DNA from: Chara braunii
Taxonomy: Eukaryota; Streptophyta; Charophyceae; Charales; Characeae
Length of the DNA stretch: 54,042 nucleotides
Direction of reading: 5' to 3'
Assembly (NCBI GenBank): GCA_003427395.1
Contig: BFEA01000117.1
Coordinates: 2,447,449 to 2,501,490, forward strand
Each line of letters starts with the position of its first letter. Position 1 is the stretch's first letter. The notes below the pieces were generated by a model that was not told where the DNA came from, did not search any database, and saw nothing but the letters and a program-made list of their open reading frames with translations. The position numbers and the translations under genes were made by a program. Below, one piece after another: positions 1-12,399 of the stretch.

Positions 1-640
1 AAAAAAAAAGGAAAAAAAAAAAAAGGACTTCCCTAACGCCACGATATCCATCATATGCATTCTAGGAGGTGTCAGTGTGATTGCGCCCTCGGTGAGGGCG
101 TCTGTCCGTTAAACAAAAAACAAAGAAGGAAAAAAAAAAACATCCTTTATGTTGCGATTGCGGTTAGGTACAGGAAGCTAAAATACTAGTATGAGTATGA
201 GGAAGTGAGACAGTTAGCTGTCTGCCGTGGAATCTGCCCTACGTCACTGGTAGGGCACCGTAAGGATACGAAAACAACAAAAACAAAAAAGAAAACATCG
301 CCAATCATTTTTCCATACGTGCTGGCAAGATACATTCCTCAAAGCACTGGTATGACTTCCACGTCCACGAGGGCCTTCCGCAACGTCACTTGATTCGAAT
401 TCTTTAGTTTTTTGTTTTTTTTTGCTTTCTTGTTTTTCTTGTTTTCAGAAAAGGTTGTTGTGCCTGCCCCGAGGCGTCTGACGAGTAGGCTACTAGATGG
501 ACTTCGTGTTTGCCTGTGAAATGTAGTGGTGGTTTAAGTGATATGATATATATATATATATTTTTTCACCGAGGAAAAATTTGTAAAAACCGTAGCCGCG
601 ACTTCGGGACCGCCGTCCGCGGCCGCCCGCCAAGTTTGTC
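1..640. other. Gene-free left edge, low complexity
   Basis: The window opens in a poly-A run and holds several A-rich and T-rich tracts (about 115-140, 285-295, 408-440). A perfect 7-bp hairpin, CGCCCTC/GAGGGCG with loop GGT, sits at 84-100. A (TA)n tract lies at about 543-560 and a GC-rich patch at 590-655. No reading frame resembles a protein. The homopolymer start is probably a contig end. Confidence 0.6.
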
Positions 641-2185
641 CACGCGGCCTCGACCACGGGTTATATATAGGTTGGCCCCACTGTTGACCAGTTCTTAGCA
701 TAAAATTCAACAGTAAAACCATCCATGCCTGAGCACTTGCCTCTCGCCATAGTCCGTAGTGATTGTGTGGTTTCCTCTAGTTTTAACGGTGCGTCTAAGT
801 CCAATCTGGCGGTGGTTGACAATTTAACGTCTGTGTTTTTCCACATCTCTGATTCTAGAGTGAGGTCGGTGTTTATGTCCTTCTGCGGTCGTCTGGTTGT
901 CAAAACGTCTTGGTAATAAATCTAGCATACTTTTCATTCTTGCTGCTGTAGATGTCCGTGAAGCAGTGATATCGTGTGGATGTTTCAACTCGACCATCTG
1001 TTGTAGTGTTCTTCTAGGTTGTAACTTCTTGACTGTCTCTTTAGACATCTTGTCATATACCACTATCCCTTTTTCTTTCATAATTGTCTTCCATCTTCTC
1101 TCTTTCTCAGCTTGCAATGCATCGCACTCAACTAATTTCCTCTCCTTCTCTGCTACCCATGCCAGCGCCAATATCGGATGCCTCTCCATTTTTTTTTTTT
1201 GCCTCCTCCACTTGCCTCCTACATTCTGCTTCTCAAGCATTTACTTTTCTCGCCAATATCCGAGTCCTCGAACTCACCTCCATTACTTTTAAGGCAATGT
1301 TGATCCTGCTGTCAAGCTATTCTTCCATCGATCCAAAGTACCACCTGACCGATTCCCAGTGTACCATATGTCGTTCCACCCATTCTCTCTGACCCGAATC
1401 TTCGAGATTCTGAGAGTCCAGTCTAAAAAAGTTTTTGCCTCTCTCTATTTCCCTCCGCATTTTGATGCTGGCTACTAACTGTTTATGATGACATTGGGTG
1501 ACAAATTTGTTGAATGGATGTGACTTGTTCCAACAGTTTTTTGTGCAACAAAAAGTAGTATAGCTTGCATCTTGTGACTATGGCCCTATCTCTACGTACG
1601 TGGGACAACCACATATAGCCTGGGTCATTCGAGATAGAATGTTAAATGAGCTTGCTAGTGTCAACTCCTCTGTCAGATCTAGCAGGGCTCGAATGTCTCT
1701 CCAATCCGCATATTGTGAGCCTGGTCTTAGTGTGTCGTCTAGCAACACATTCCATCCCCTACAAGTATCACCTTATCGACCTTCGGTATATTTCTAATTG
1801 GGTTTTCGAAAAAGGTGGCTTTGTCACTCACTTGCGTTGACATATAAAATGTCAACAAGTAGTCATTCTTCTGAATCTCCTTCGAGTCTCATCCAGACTC
1901 ATTTTCCCCAGATGTCTGCTTCTGATTCTAAGAGCTTGACTTGAAGGTCACTGTGTAGCAGAATTCCCACTCCTCCCTTCGCTCCCTGCGTTGGTGCCCA
2001 TATTTGCGGTCTTCCCTCCATGGCTTCAGTGTTTCAAGTTTGTCTTCATTCAACTTAGTCTCCTACAACATCAGAACGTTAATCCCCCTATCATGCACCC
2101 ACATCTTCACTCTCCTCCTCTTCCATCTATTTGTGGTGTCCCCTAACCCCCTAACGTTCCATGATGTCACTCTTAATTTATCCAT
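640..2185 (-). pseudogene. L1-like LINE ORF2 remnant (endonuclease and start of reverse transcriptase)
   Basis: Reading on minus from an ATG at 2185-2183, the product starts with an apurinic-endonuclease-like N-terminus: SWNVRGLGDTT, a KRRRVK stretch, then LML-stop-ETKL where the family has LQETKL. In another frame GGVGILLHSDL follows, the usual next endonuclease block. Further on (1240-824) come AWVAEKERK and KKLQPRRTLQQMVELK. At 780-661 lies ARGKCSGMDGFTVEFY, matching the LINE RT entry motif ARGKSPGxDGxxVEFY. The frame is broken by several stops and shifts. The catalytic RT core, RNase H and 3' tail are absent, so sequence stops at about 640. This family nicks target DNA and copies its own RNA in place. 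The stop inside LQETKL is TAG (2065-2063), consistent with CAG to TAG. Family assignment is firm; clade (L1-like) is likely. Confidence 0.85.
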
Positions 2186-2788
2186 CTTTCTTTACCATTT
2201 GCGCTAGCTGATTTTGGATTCGGAGTACCTGCATCTGTTGTTCATGTTGAAGCTGGTAATCTCCCTCCGCAGTGTGGGAGGCAGTCTTCATTTTACTTCT
2301 TGAGTTTTCTCTCGAGCTACATCTTGACCCGCTTATCTGAGAGCATTTCTCCGAGTCTTTGGTGAGGCTCATGCACATAAATTCCAATATTATTCATTTT
2401 TCTTCCGAGAGCTTTGCGCTCATGTTGAGGAGAATTGTTGTTGAAACTCCTTGGACGACTCTGGTTTCGTCAAGCTGAGATATATTAAACTCGTTGATTG
2501 CCTCCATTGGAGTCCAGCGTAGTATTCTCACTCGGGTAAGCCTTTCCGCTATGTCCTCTAGGATCCGGGCATCCAAAAGTAGAAGTACGGCCTCGGGTAG
2601 CCTTCCGGAGTGTCACTGAAGACGTTGATCATTGTGGATTGCAGGATCAAGCATACTAGGACCTTGGCTCCGTACATCGTTTTCGTTCCCTCCATGATCA
2701 ACGAGAGAGTATATGATCTTCCATTTCGATGGACGGTGTCACGGTCAAGCGCATTGGTCCCGCAGGGGGACCGTCCCGGCCGCGTCAC
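2178..2788 (-). pseudogene. LINE ORF1-like C-terminal remnant
   Basis: Immediately upstream of the LINE ORF2 on the same strand are three broken reading stretches. Roughly 2788-2558 contains DTPEGYPRPYFYFWMP, 2576-2394 contains RVRILRWTPMEAINEFN, and 2387-2178 ends in a Gln-rich QHEQQMQVLRIQNQLAQM tail. The last ends with a TAA that overlaps the ORF2 start (the 8 bases ATGGATAA hold both). Such overlap is common between LINE ORF1 and ORF2 and suggests coupled translation in the live element. I do not recognise a specific ORF1 domain; the assignment rests on position and orientation. The upstream end abuts composite-repeat copy c1 near 2745. Confidence 0.5.
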
Positions 2789-2857
2789 GCAGGATTTTAT
2801 GGCAGGACATTTATTCTTTCATCTGCAATGGAGCTTCCGTCGCCACTCCGGTCGAGT

Positions 2858-3083
2858 GCGCCAACCATACCTCTCCCGAGCCCCTACAATAGGATAGGGC
2901 CTACGGGAGGTACAACTTTCCCCCACCTGCTGGAATTGTCACCTTCCTTCAGTGGGTGTATCCCCACCGTGCGCCAACCATACCTCTTCCAAGCCCCTAC
3001 GATAGGAAAGGGCCTACTACGCGAGGTACAACTTTCCTCCACCTGTTGGAGTTGTCACCTTCCTTCAGTGGGCGTATCCCCAT
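2858..3083 (+). repeat. 113-bp tandem duplication in module A of c1
   Basis: The segment starting GCGCCAACCATACCTCT at 2858 is repeated at 2971, a period of 113. Copies c2, c3 and c4 carry the segment once. The first copy holds a perfect stem CTCCCG (2873-2878) / CGGGAG (2904-2909). Confidence 0.8.
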
Positions 3084-4519
3084 CGAGCTACCAGTCCACC
3101 GTATGAAAGTTAATCAGTTGCAATCGCAGAGGTGGCCCTGCCGATGACGTTTCCCGTACGCTGTAGCATAGGGGCTACGCGTGGTCGCACACCTATATCG
3201 GACCCGTGCGTGAGCCGACGCATTGGGGGGCTAAAGTCCCAGGCGCGGGTTGTCGTTGGTCGACTAGGACACATCCTTCTTAACACGCGTTACACCATGC
3301 CTAAAACAAAAGTCATATCACTCACATAAAACAAAACGCTCCTGGTCCCTCTCGCATCGAACCCATAACCTTTTGATAAGGAAATCAGTCATGCGTCTCA
3401 CGTGAGACTTAAGATCAAACTGCGCGGACCCAGAGCCTTCTCATATCGACTAGCCATGCATGAATACTCGAATAGTCGCATCGATGACGCACTATATAGT
3501 ACCCATGATCACGTGAACCTTAGTGGTCTTGAGGGTCACGTTCGACACTCAAGTGTCAGCTGACATGCGCCTTGAGGGGTTAATCTCTCGACGCTAGACA
3601 CTAAGGCCACACCCTTTTCTGCATCCTGCAGAGAGTGGGTGGGTGGTACACAGGCTCCGGCCTGTTGTGGCAATCTACTCGTATGGTCTTGGAGACGAGC
3701 TCCATGATCCGCGGCCTGGAGAGAAGTCAAGGGGTTTGACTTTGACAGTTGTCACAGTCTTCAACGTCCAACCATAAAAATTAACAAGCAAAATCACTCA
3801 GTAAATAAACTGGCATCTCAATACTCATATTAAATCAGAACTCGAGATAAAACAAAAGAGGGGAAGATAAACCCATCAGGTATGTAGATCGTGCGACACA
3901 TGTTTGTCATTTTCACTACCTCCAAAGTAAGATTCGTACACAAACTCCAAAACACTAACTTGCATAGAAACACAGACAAATACGAGAGTCACTTTGTCAT
4001 ACACCAATGTTGTCAACTTTATTGTTCGTTATAACTCACACCACACCTCACAAATGCAATCCCCATCCATTGTCCAATTTTTCATAGAATCTCATAAGTT
4101 CTTTATAATGGTACCCCTCCCCCCCCAAAAAAGTCAAATCTCAGGGCTAAGGCATCAAGTTGAGGTATTGGTATAAACAAAGTTGTATCGTAATCCGACA
4201 TGTCGGCGATCAACCAACCGACCTGTCATCAGTAACAACAAAAAATGATCCTCGTGAGATCTAGTTGAAACTAGTTCAATCCCGAATTGAAATAATAAAG
4301 AGGACCTGTAACATAAGACGGACCAATCCCCAAGCTAGGTTTATAAGTGCATTGAGAATGATCTCAATGCCATGCCTTATTCAATTATTTTTATAACTAA
4401 GCCTAAGTCTAGCTTTAAGCAAGTGCCCAAGGAAAGGTAGACGTTTGACAGCATCTCCCCGACTAAGGGTGAATTACCAAAAATTTTTCAATCAGAATAT
4501 AATCTAACTCATGTAAACT

Positions 4520-5060
4520 AAGAAAATTTCAGCAGCGCTTCCAGTACGAAAAATACCTTTTTAGAATTCGTATTTGCTTGAATACGAAAACTGAAGTGGT
4601 CCTTAATACCAGAAATTCAAATTTTGTTTAACTCCTTGAATTAGTTAAAATTTGGGCAACATCTCCTCTAGAGAAGTAACCTTCTCAAATTCATACTAAA
4701 TCAGATAAGAACTCGAAATGAAACGAGTTTCTGCCAAAATAAAATTTAACTAACTCCTTAGATTTGCAGAAGTTTTGACAATACTTTCCCTAGAAAAGTG
4801 TCATTCCAAAATCCATACAAATCTAAATACAGAATCTCGAACGGTTCCGACTTCTCAAAGTCAAATTTTGTTTAACTCCCAAAACTTTGGACAACTCTTT
4901 CCATAGAAAAGAAGATTTTTCAAATTTTTACTAAGCCAACTATAAAAATTAGACAAAAGTTGAACTTCGAAATGTCAAATGCGACAAACTCTTTGAATTT
5001 GTAGAAACTTCTGCAGCACTTCCCGTAGAGAAAGGAACTTTCCATAAATTTATACAAAGC
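4520..5060 (+). repeat. H1 hairpin array, copy c1
   Basis: About five units of roughly 120 bp share the core GGCAGCGCTTCCCGTAG or a diverged form, each followed by an A-rich arm complementary to the pyrimidine arm (for example CTTTCCCTAGAAAAG near 4786 and CTTTCCATAGAAAAG near 4902). Between cores runs the phrase TAACTCCTTGAATTAGTAAAAATT. No protein is encoded. Confidence 0.7.
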
Positions 5061-5339
5061 CACGTGAAATAAATTATCTCATAAAATGCAAGAATTGACC
5101 TAAGTAAAAAACGTTAGCTCAGAAAATGCTAAAATTTAACTAACTCATAAAACGCTAGCACGTGACGAACAATTCAAGCAACTACCTATCAACCTGAAAC
5201 CAGACTAAATAAAACTCTCACTCAGCCACATGCAAGTCCAAACCACAATAATGCTCTTACCCAGTCCCAAGGTCACGCTTAGTCAACAATAGTTTATAGT
5301 TTTTCAGTGATTTATCCATTATACGCAACTTACACAAGG

Positions 5340-6080
5340 CGTAAAGCTAGACCATTCAACTTAGAAACAATGTCTAGGTCAGCAATTTAATATACACAAA
5401 CATAGGGCACTACTACTTTTTTCTTCTTTGGGTATGTGACTAGGCCATTCAACTTTGAAGCAATGCCTAATCACCCTTAACTGTTCAAAATAACTAATAT
5501 ATACATATATATATATTCAGCACTTAGTCTTTTAAGGCAGCATAGGACTTGACCATTGAACTTAGAAACAAAGTTCAGCATGACTCTTCTTACCACCAAT
5601 TCATATTCTTAATTAATATTCTCTTCATTGTGATAAGTTATAGTTAGATCATTCAACTTAGAAACAACGACTGACTTGTCTGTTCGTAAATATGATATTA
5701 ATAGAGCATAGACAAAATTTATCTTTTGGTTCCAGCATGTGTGTGACTTTAGACCAAACCATTCAACTCAGAAACAATGTTTGGTCATTTGTATGATTCT
5801 CTCATAATAAACAAAACGAAGTTCAAGTAATCCAACTAAGGAACAATGCTCAAACTCCCCTTTTTAGAAACAATAAAAAAACTTCACAACCCCCAAAATA
5901 AACCAAGTCGATCAAACCATTCAAATAAGAAATAAAGCTTGGTCTCAGAAAATGCAATCATAGGCATCCCTCAAAAGTGAGAGCAACCAGACCATCCAAC
6001 TTTGGAACAAAGTCTGGTCCTCCAGTCAATAAAAAATAAATATAGCGCTATGTCATTCAACTTCGAAACTAAGCCCTGCC
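5340..6080 (+). repeat. H2 stem-variable hairpin array, copy c1
   Basis: About nine units, spaced about 80-110 bp, each have an outer stem, an inner 3-bp stem and a near-constant hexaloop AACTTA. Examples: CTAGAC 5347-5352 with GTCTAG 5372-5377; TAGGC 5451-5455 with GCCTA 5465-5469; GACCAAAC 5752-5759 with GTTTGGTC 5779-5786; ACCAGAC 5986-5992 with GTCTGGT 6012-6018. The inner stem is TTC/GAA in most units and TCC/GGA at about 5995. A few units (near 5550 and 5645) have one mismatch in the outer stem. Confidence 0.85.
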
Positions 6081-6539
6081 TTTGGTTGACCCAGTCAATC
6101 ACAAGCAAAAACCACCTTCCTCCAATCTTCTCCCAATTCTTAACCCTTTTTCAATATGAATTCAAACAAGCAACAAAAATTAAACCGAGATTGTGCATGC
6201 GTTCCTTTACTTAACTCTAATTTAAGTCCAGAAAATCAAACATAAACTCATTAGGGACGCATGTAGTATACTCAGTTAAACTATAACAAGATATACAGGT
6301 ATGGGTTTTAACTGGTTTATAGAAGGAGTTGAAGATTACCACTGTGTTCTCTGCCTCCAGAACCTCGCATAGGTTCCGACAGAACTCCCGCAATCGGTAG
6401 GGCGAACCTCCCACAGAGATCTTAACACGGATTACGGTTTGCAATCTTGTCTGCGACATTCCTCTCTAAACCAAAAGACTAGACTGAGAATAAGAAAGAC
6501 AGAGGAAATAATATTTAGTCATTCAGATACAAGGAAAGG

Positions 6540-8100
6540 TGCACTCAGACTCGCGTGAGAGCGCCTTGAAACCTTGACGCGCCTGAGGGCCCCGCAATGG
6601 CGACCAAAGTCGTAGCAAGACGGTCAGGCCATGACGCAAACTCAGTGTAACAACACCCTGCCAATCCTCAACGTCGCAGTCGTAACCTCCTTGCGGAGCC
6701 TGATCACTTCCTCCAAATCACTATGCGTCTATTTCTGACCAGAATTGCCGCCCCCATCGACCAGTTGTTTGCAGTGGCAACTCGGCAACTCGCACCCACA
6801 CCAGCAACTTCAAATTCTGGAAGCAATAACGTAATCACAACCGTTGCCACACGTGGGACTGTTTGTAGCAAAGGTAATAGCCACACTCAGACACACCAAC
6901 AATCCACCAGGCACAGTAGTATCTCCAACCTGAGCGCGATAACCAGGCGGCAAGTATCCGCCGCAACAGTTCGTTGCTATCAAAAGTAGCAAGAACACCA
7001 CTTAGCTGAATATCAGTTAGAAGTTCGGTTAGCAGCAACAACTCGAAGTGGCATCCTAGTCGCAGTAGTAACCGGACTCCCATAGCGGTAGTGCAAAGAT
7101 CACGGAGCTTTCAAGTTGTTCGCCCTTTGCTCTCCCGTTGGTTGATCGCCCAACAGTCCCTCAAAGATTATGACCACGGGTAAAGTCTCTGCGTAGCTAT
7201 TCAACAGACTAAAATCTCGGTTGTTAACGGAATTAACCAGACAAATCACTCCACCCACTAAGAACGGTCATGCACCATTACCCGAAAAATGAAACCAAGC
7301 TTGTTTTCTCCCGTCGGCGCTGAGCGTTCTGACTACCACCACGTAGCGGGTCGCAGTCTACAAGAAGGCAATGCGTCTTGCCGATATGAGTAGCATCAGT
7401 CGAGGTGCAAGGAGCTGCTGATGTTGTAGGCCACCACCAAGACCGGGTACGTGCCTGCGCAGACTATGGCAGACTGATCTTTTTCACACTCCCCGCACGC
7501 ATCTGGCCGCCCTTGCTTTCCTTTCAGAGAACAGACACGTTCTGGCCAGGTAAGTACTCACCCGCAACTCATCCCCTGGTACTTTGACTGATAGGATGAG
7601 CAATGCAATGGCCAACAGGTACGTCTCCAACCCTTCGGCTGGCCTCACACCACCTCCATCGATTAGGATGAGTAAAAACCGAATAGACCTTTTGCTAAGA
7701 CGTGGACTGGTGCATTCCCACTTGTCAAATCACTTTCTCGTCTCCGTTTCCTGCCACATACAGCGTAGCCCTTAGCTCCTTCCACACTCCTCAGTAGCTC
7801 GGCTTATACTTGCGTTAGGATCCTCGAATATGCAAGACGAGAACGAATCTCCCTTGAGAAGAAGACCACGTACGTATCTCTTTCCTTCTCGCGTCTCTTC
7901 GACTCTCTCTCTCTCTCTCTACCACCGTGTTAATTCCCACACTCACTCTCATTCGCCGTTCACTTCTATTTAGCACTTGGTGCAGCTCCCTGCTACTATG
8001 CATACAAAATAAGGATGAATCTTCCCCTAACTTGAAATCGTGAGAAAATATATTGCAAAAAAGAAACTGCTCTCCCAGACGCAGCTCCTATTCGTCACAT
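6540..8100 (+). repeat. Module E, copy c1: splice-donor-like short repeats
   Basis: Contains TTCTGGCCAG|GTAAGT near 7550 and the block GGATGAGCAATGCAATGGCC followed by AACAG|GTACGT near 7594-7624, with a degenerate GGATGAG copy near 7665. The GGATGAGCAA...CAG|GT block recurs in c2, c3 and c4. Arms GGCCA (7610-7614) and TGGCC (7640-7644) pair around it. A short (CT)n lies at about 7903-7920. No coding frame is convincing. Confidence 0.55.
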
Positions 8101-8479
8101 CTCAAAAGTCATACACTAATAGCCTAAACTAACCTTATAAATCACTTCGCAGCTATGTGAATTCCCTATTTAGTATTCTACTTCGCTGGATTTCATTAAG
8201 AATCGAGCGATATATCAATTTTTCTGCTTCTTCCATATCCCGTTCTCCATATCTTCGCGCACATCTTTCCCTATTAACCTCCCTCTCTACTGACTTCCTG
8301 CTGATTCTGACTTTAGAATCGGGGTCGCCAGGCCCGAAACCCCCCGATTTGAATCCTCCTTCGCCTGTTTTCATCAAGAAACAGGCAAGATCAACAATCT
8401 CACCCTCACTTCTTCTTCATTTTTCGTCATCTCCATGCAAGCCTTTCTCCACTAATCCCCATCCCTTCTAACTTTACAC

Positions 8480-9290
8480 TAAAACTAAGCACAAATTCGA
8501 GTTCGGCTGACACAAAAACCTCTGTCTACGTTCTTCACTTAGTCGACTATGGCAAGAATCGCATGAGCCACCTATGTCCCCCTCCCTGGTTGTTTTCCTC
8601 ACCTCTGCCAACGTCGTTTTTTCTCCATGCCAGCATCCATCGCCGTTTCCCGTCCACGTTCACTCCCCTCGCTCCATTCCTGCGTTACCACGCTACCATA
8701 GGGTGCCAAACTGTGTGCTAAGCCTAACACCACGAAGAGTGTTGGTTGATACAGACCACATGACAGTGAATGTGGAAGTCGAAATCCGCTAAGGAATATG
8801 TAACTAATCACAGGCTGAGTCTGCGAGCTCCAAATAGCAGACGGGGCTGGGGCGCACGGGCTATACACCTGTCACAATGATTCTCACGAGGTCGACCAGC
8901 AGAAGGGTGCTGGCCTGCTGCAAAACCTGCAATGCAGACTGCGTGCAACTCTTGGTGGTAATAATAATTCTTCAAATAAAAACTCTGAAGGTCGAGGTCA
9001 TGTGACCGACCCTTAGTGCCCCCGCTTGCACAGGCGAGTTCGCCATCTCGCGGAACCCATCTGGCATGCTCACACTCAAAACCTCATACAGCAGATCGTG
9101 GCTGGTAGATGGTGCACCCGCGGAGGGTACCTGCCACTCAGGTTTTTTCCGCCTCGTGGGTTAGTCACCCACCGGCTCGCACACACGTTGAACTCCCCGG
9201 TTTGAGGTTCAAGACGGCGGATAAAGGAGTTTTGTCGGCATCCAAAATACACAGAAACCCCGAACAGGGCGCCAAAAGAGGCGCGTGCTC
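8480..9290. other. Gene-free stretch in c1 between modules F and G
   Basis: No recognisable coding or RNA gene. A small hairpin, GTGGGT/ACCCAC, lies near 9157-9173. The segment differs from the equivalent stretches of c3 and c4, so it may be an unrelated insertion or fast-diverging spacer. Confidence 0.4.
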
Positions 9291-9700
9291 AAGGTCCTCG
9301 ACTGCTGTCGCGACCACCCCATGTTTGACAAGATAGTAGCCGAGCCAAGCCCATGGGGCCCGGCGTCGGCCTCGGACCCGGTCAGCGGGTCAAAGACACC
9401 TGTAAAAATAAATGTAGGCATAATAATAATAATAAATATAAATATAAACGTGCGGAAATACAAACAAGGTAAGGGTACTAGGGTCGCGCGTCCTCCTAGC
9501 TTGGGACGCCACGCACCCCAGTCTGCGCATGGATGCACCTCACGGTCGATACCTTACGCGCGCCACTCAACCGGGCAAGGACCTAAACTTCCTCCCGCCT
9601 GCACGCCGTCAAACGGACGAGGTTGCACTGGCGCACGTACGACTGTATTTTCGGACCCTATTAAGCAACGCCCCAGTGGCATCGGGCGTCCAGTCTAAGT
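9290..9700 (+). repeat. Module G, copy c1
   Basis: GC-rich block with the phrase GTGCTCAAGGTCCTCGACT followed about 200 bp later by GTCTGCGCATGGATGCACCT and TCCTCCCGCCTGCACGCCGT. Related blocks occur at about 25380-25620 (plus) and 28570-28090 (minus). A (TAA)n-type tract interrupts it at about 9419-9450. Confidence 0.65.
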
Positions 9701-10775
9701 ACCGCTTAAACAAAGCCTTAAGGAAAAATATACAATAACTTTCTAGTATAACTAACTTGACTGAAACGGTCACCAAGTTATATCAACTCCAAACCTGAAT
9801 TCCTCAAAACAACTAGGCAAATGTCATTAGTAAAAAAAACTTATTGAATTGCTAACTAAAACAGGAATCCATAATAGTCAAATAATCGGCTAGGCACTGA
9901 CACAACTCAACCTCTAATTCAACAAGTCGCCACTTTTCACCAACTATAATCACTGACAGGAAACCATCAAAGTCAAACTTAAGACTATACCATTCCCGGT
10001 GTCTTTTGGACAATATTTTATCGCACCGAGCACCCAGATGATCCCTCCATAAGCCAAACTCAGACTTAGTGGGGACTAGAATTCAAAATCTCAATCTTTA
10101 TCTATCCCTCTTTCTTTCATACGAGGATTATTCAAACTGAACTCACTTGTACATCCTCTTTCAAACTCTCCCTTTAAAAGATCACCCCATTCTGAGAATT
10201 ATCACAACTAACTACAGGTTAGGGTGATTGAGCTCATTGTGCATGTCATTGATTTATCTTTTGGGTTGGGCCTCGTTAAGCCCATCCTCACAACCATTAT
10301 TGTCACATAGTAGTCATTCATTTTAGTCATTCATAAAAATGGATAGGTAGGGGTATTCACTAAGTCTTTATAATGAATTAAATCCACCCCTTTTGCCAAT
10401 AAAATCCTACTTTTATAAGTAGGGTCCTTCACTTTCGTCACACGTTTTGTCAACTCCACTCATAAGCTTTGTTAAGTGAGCAAACTCTCATAACCTTTCT
10501 TCCAAATAAAATCTCAATGGTTTTTACTTCTCAAAATTCCACACTTGTTGACAATGCCACTTTCAACCCAACTAGAGCCAATTGGAAGGTCCAAAAATCA
10601 GGTGGGTTTTCCTGCCGCAGATGACGCTCCCACCGGCTATCTTAATCCTCCCAATCATGGATATCACCGCCGCAGACTAGACCGCTTGTAGCCTATAATA
10701 AGTTAAGTGAAGGACTTAGAATCAACAGGTTTCCGTATCGACGGTGTCGCCTTTACGAGCTATTACTTTGTCGAG
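9700..10775. other. AT-rich spacer between c1 and c2
   Basis: About 1.1 kb of AT-rich DNA without a recognisable gene or clear repeat. It separates c1 from c2, whereas c2 and c3 are almost directly joined. Confidence 0.5.
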
Positions 10776-12399
10776 CGCATCGGTCTCGCGCAGGGTGGGA
10801 CCCTCCCGACCGCGTGACACAGGAGTCGGTCTTATATCGCGGTACAAATGAAGTTCCGTCATCCATACCTCTCGCGAACCCCTACGACAGGATACGGTCT
10901 ACGCGAGGTACAACTTTCCTCCACCCGTGGGAGTTGTCATCTTCCTTCGGTGGGCGTATGCCCCCCGAGTTACCAGTCCACAGTACAAAACTTAATCAGT
11001 TGCAATCGCCGAGGTGGGCCAGTCGAGGGCGTTTCTCGTATGTTGTAGCATAGGCGGTATGTGTGGTCCCACACCTTTATCGGACCCGTACGAGAACCGA
11101 CGCATTAGGGGGTTGAAGTCCCAAGGGCGACTCGTCGTCGGTCGACTAGGACGCATCCCACTTATGTATCCAACCCATAAAATTAAAAAACACACTCAAA
11201 CAACACAATAACACTCCTAGTCCCTTTAGTATCTAACCCATAACCTTCCGACGCGAAAACACGCACGAGACTTAATATAAAACCGCGCAGACGCATGACC
11301 TTTTCATATCGACTAGCAATACAAGCTTACGCAAGCAGTCGCAATGATGATGTACTATGTAGTACCCATAATCACGAGGTCCTCGATGACCTCGAGGGTG
11401 GCGTTCGACACTCAAATGTCAACTGACACGCGGCTTGAGGGGTTAATCTCTCGACGCTAGACAACTGCCAAGTGCGGTTGAGAACCACACTCTCCCCTGC
11501 ATACTGTGGAGAGTGGGTGGTACACAGGTTCATACCTGTGGTGACAGTCGTCTCTTGAGGCCTTGTAGGTAAGTTCCATCGTCCAGGACCTGGAGAGAGA
11601 TCAAGGGATTTGACTTTGACGGCTCCCACGGACTCCAACGTCCAACTATGTCCAACTATATTAATTATAAAAAGCAGACAGATAAAAGGGGAATTTTTTT
11701 TTTCTCTCAAGACATAATTCGCTTAACCCTTACGCACGATCACAGCAGTCCGCACGGATGCTCAAAGTATATGTATATACATATATAATAAAGAGGTATA
11801 TAATATGAGACAATCACTTCTCACAATCACAGTGAGGCTCCTCATAGTCATATATATGTGTGTGATCTCATCCAGTCAAATCCAGAGTCCAAACCACAAA
11901 ACGTACCTGCAATTACATCAAATATTCAACCAAAGTCCATACACTACACAGGGTCAACTTCAATCATTCTTTGCGCTCATACCCCTTGCTTTAGCCATAC
12001 AAACCCCAACCTTTGTCCAACCTTTTAGCAGTCAGTATCTTTATTAAATGGATATTCAATAAAGTTTGGGGGGGGGGAAATTAATAAAACAATTGAAACC
12101 ACAGGGTTGAAGGCTTTAGGTTGAGTTGGCAAGAGTGAATTGGAGTTAAATCGTAGACCGACGAATCAGCAACCGACATGTTATCAGTGATAACAGAAGA
12201 TGATCCTCTTGGGATCAAGATGAATCTACTCCAAATCGTAAATTGAAAAGATCAAGAGGACATGTAAGACATGACAGATCAATGTCCAAGGCTAACTATC
12301 AGTGTACAGAGAATAAATCTCCATAGCACATTCTCACTCAAGATCCTATCGTCAAAATCGTCACCTGTCAAAATATAATTTATCTTTTTTAAACTAAAA

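Larger units (their letters stand above)
2745..9700 (+). repeat. Composite structured repeat, copy c1
   Basis: A non-coding unit seen four times in the window. Modules here: A 2745-3330 (GC-rich), B 3390-3780 (contains GACACTCAAGTGTC near 3544), C 3780-6300 (AT-rich, hairpin arrays H1 and H2), D 6320-6500, E 6540-8100 (splice-donor-like repeats), F about 8260-8480 (contains hairpin 8363-8386), and G 9290-9700. Short reading frames in A and E are not conserved in frame among copies. No transposase, reverse transcriptase or capsid motif is present. It may be a large non-autonomous element or a long-period tandem repeat: c1-c3 lie head to tail with A-module spacing of about 8.0 and 5.4 kb. Confidence 0.75.

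Noticed and set aside
3345-3400. Possible tRNA gene on minus (GGTTCGATGCG box B-like)
   Set aside because: No acceptor or D-arm pairing, and the matching segments in c2 and c3 lose the box B. Treated as part of module B.
5340-6080. CRISPR-like look of regularly spaced palindromic repeats
   Set aside because: The constant part is only the loop; stems vary, spacing is irregular, linkers are homologous between copies, and there are no cas genes. The context is eukaryotic.
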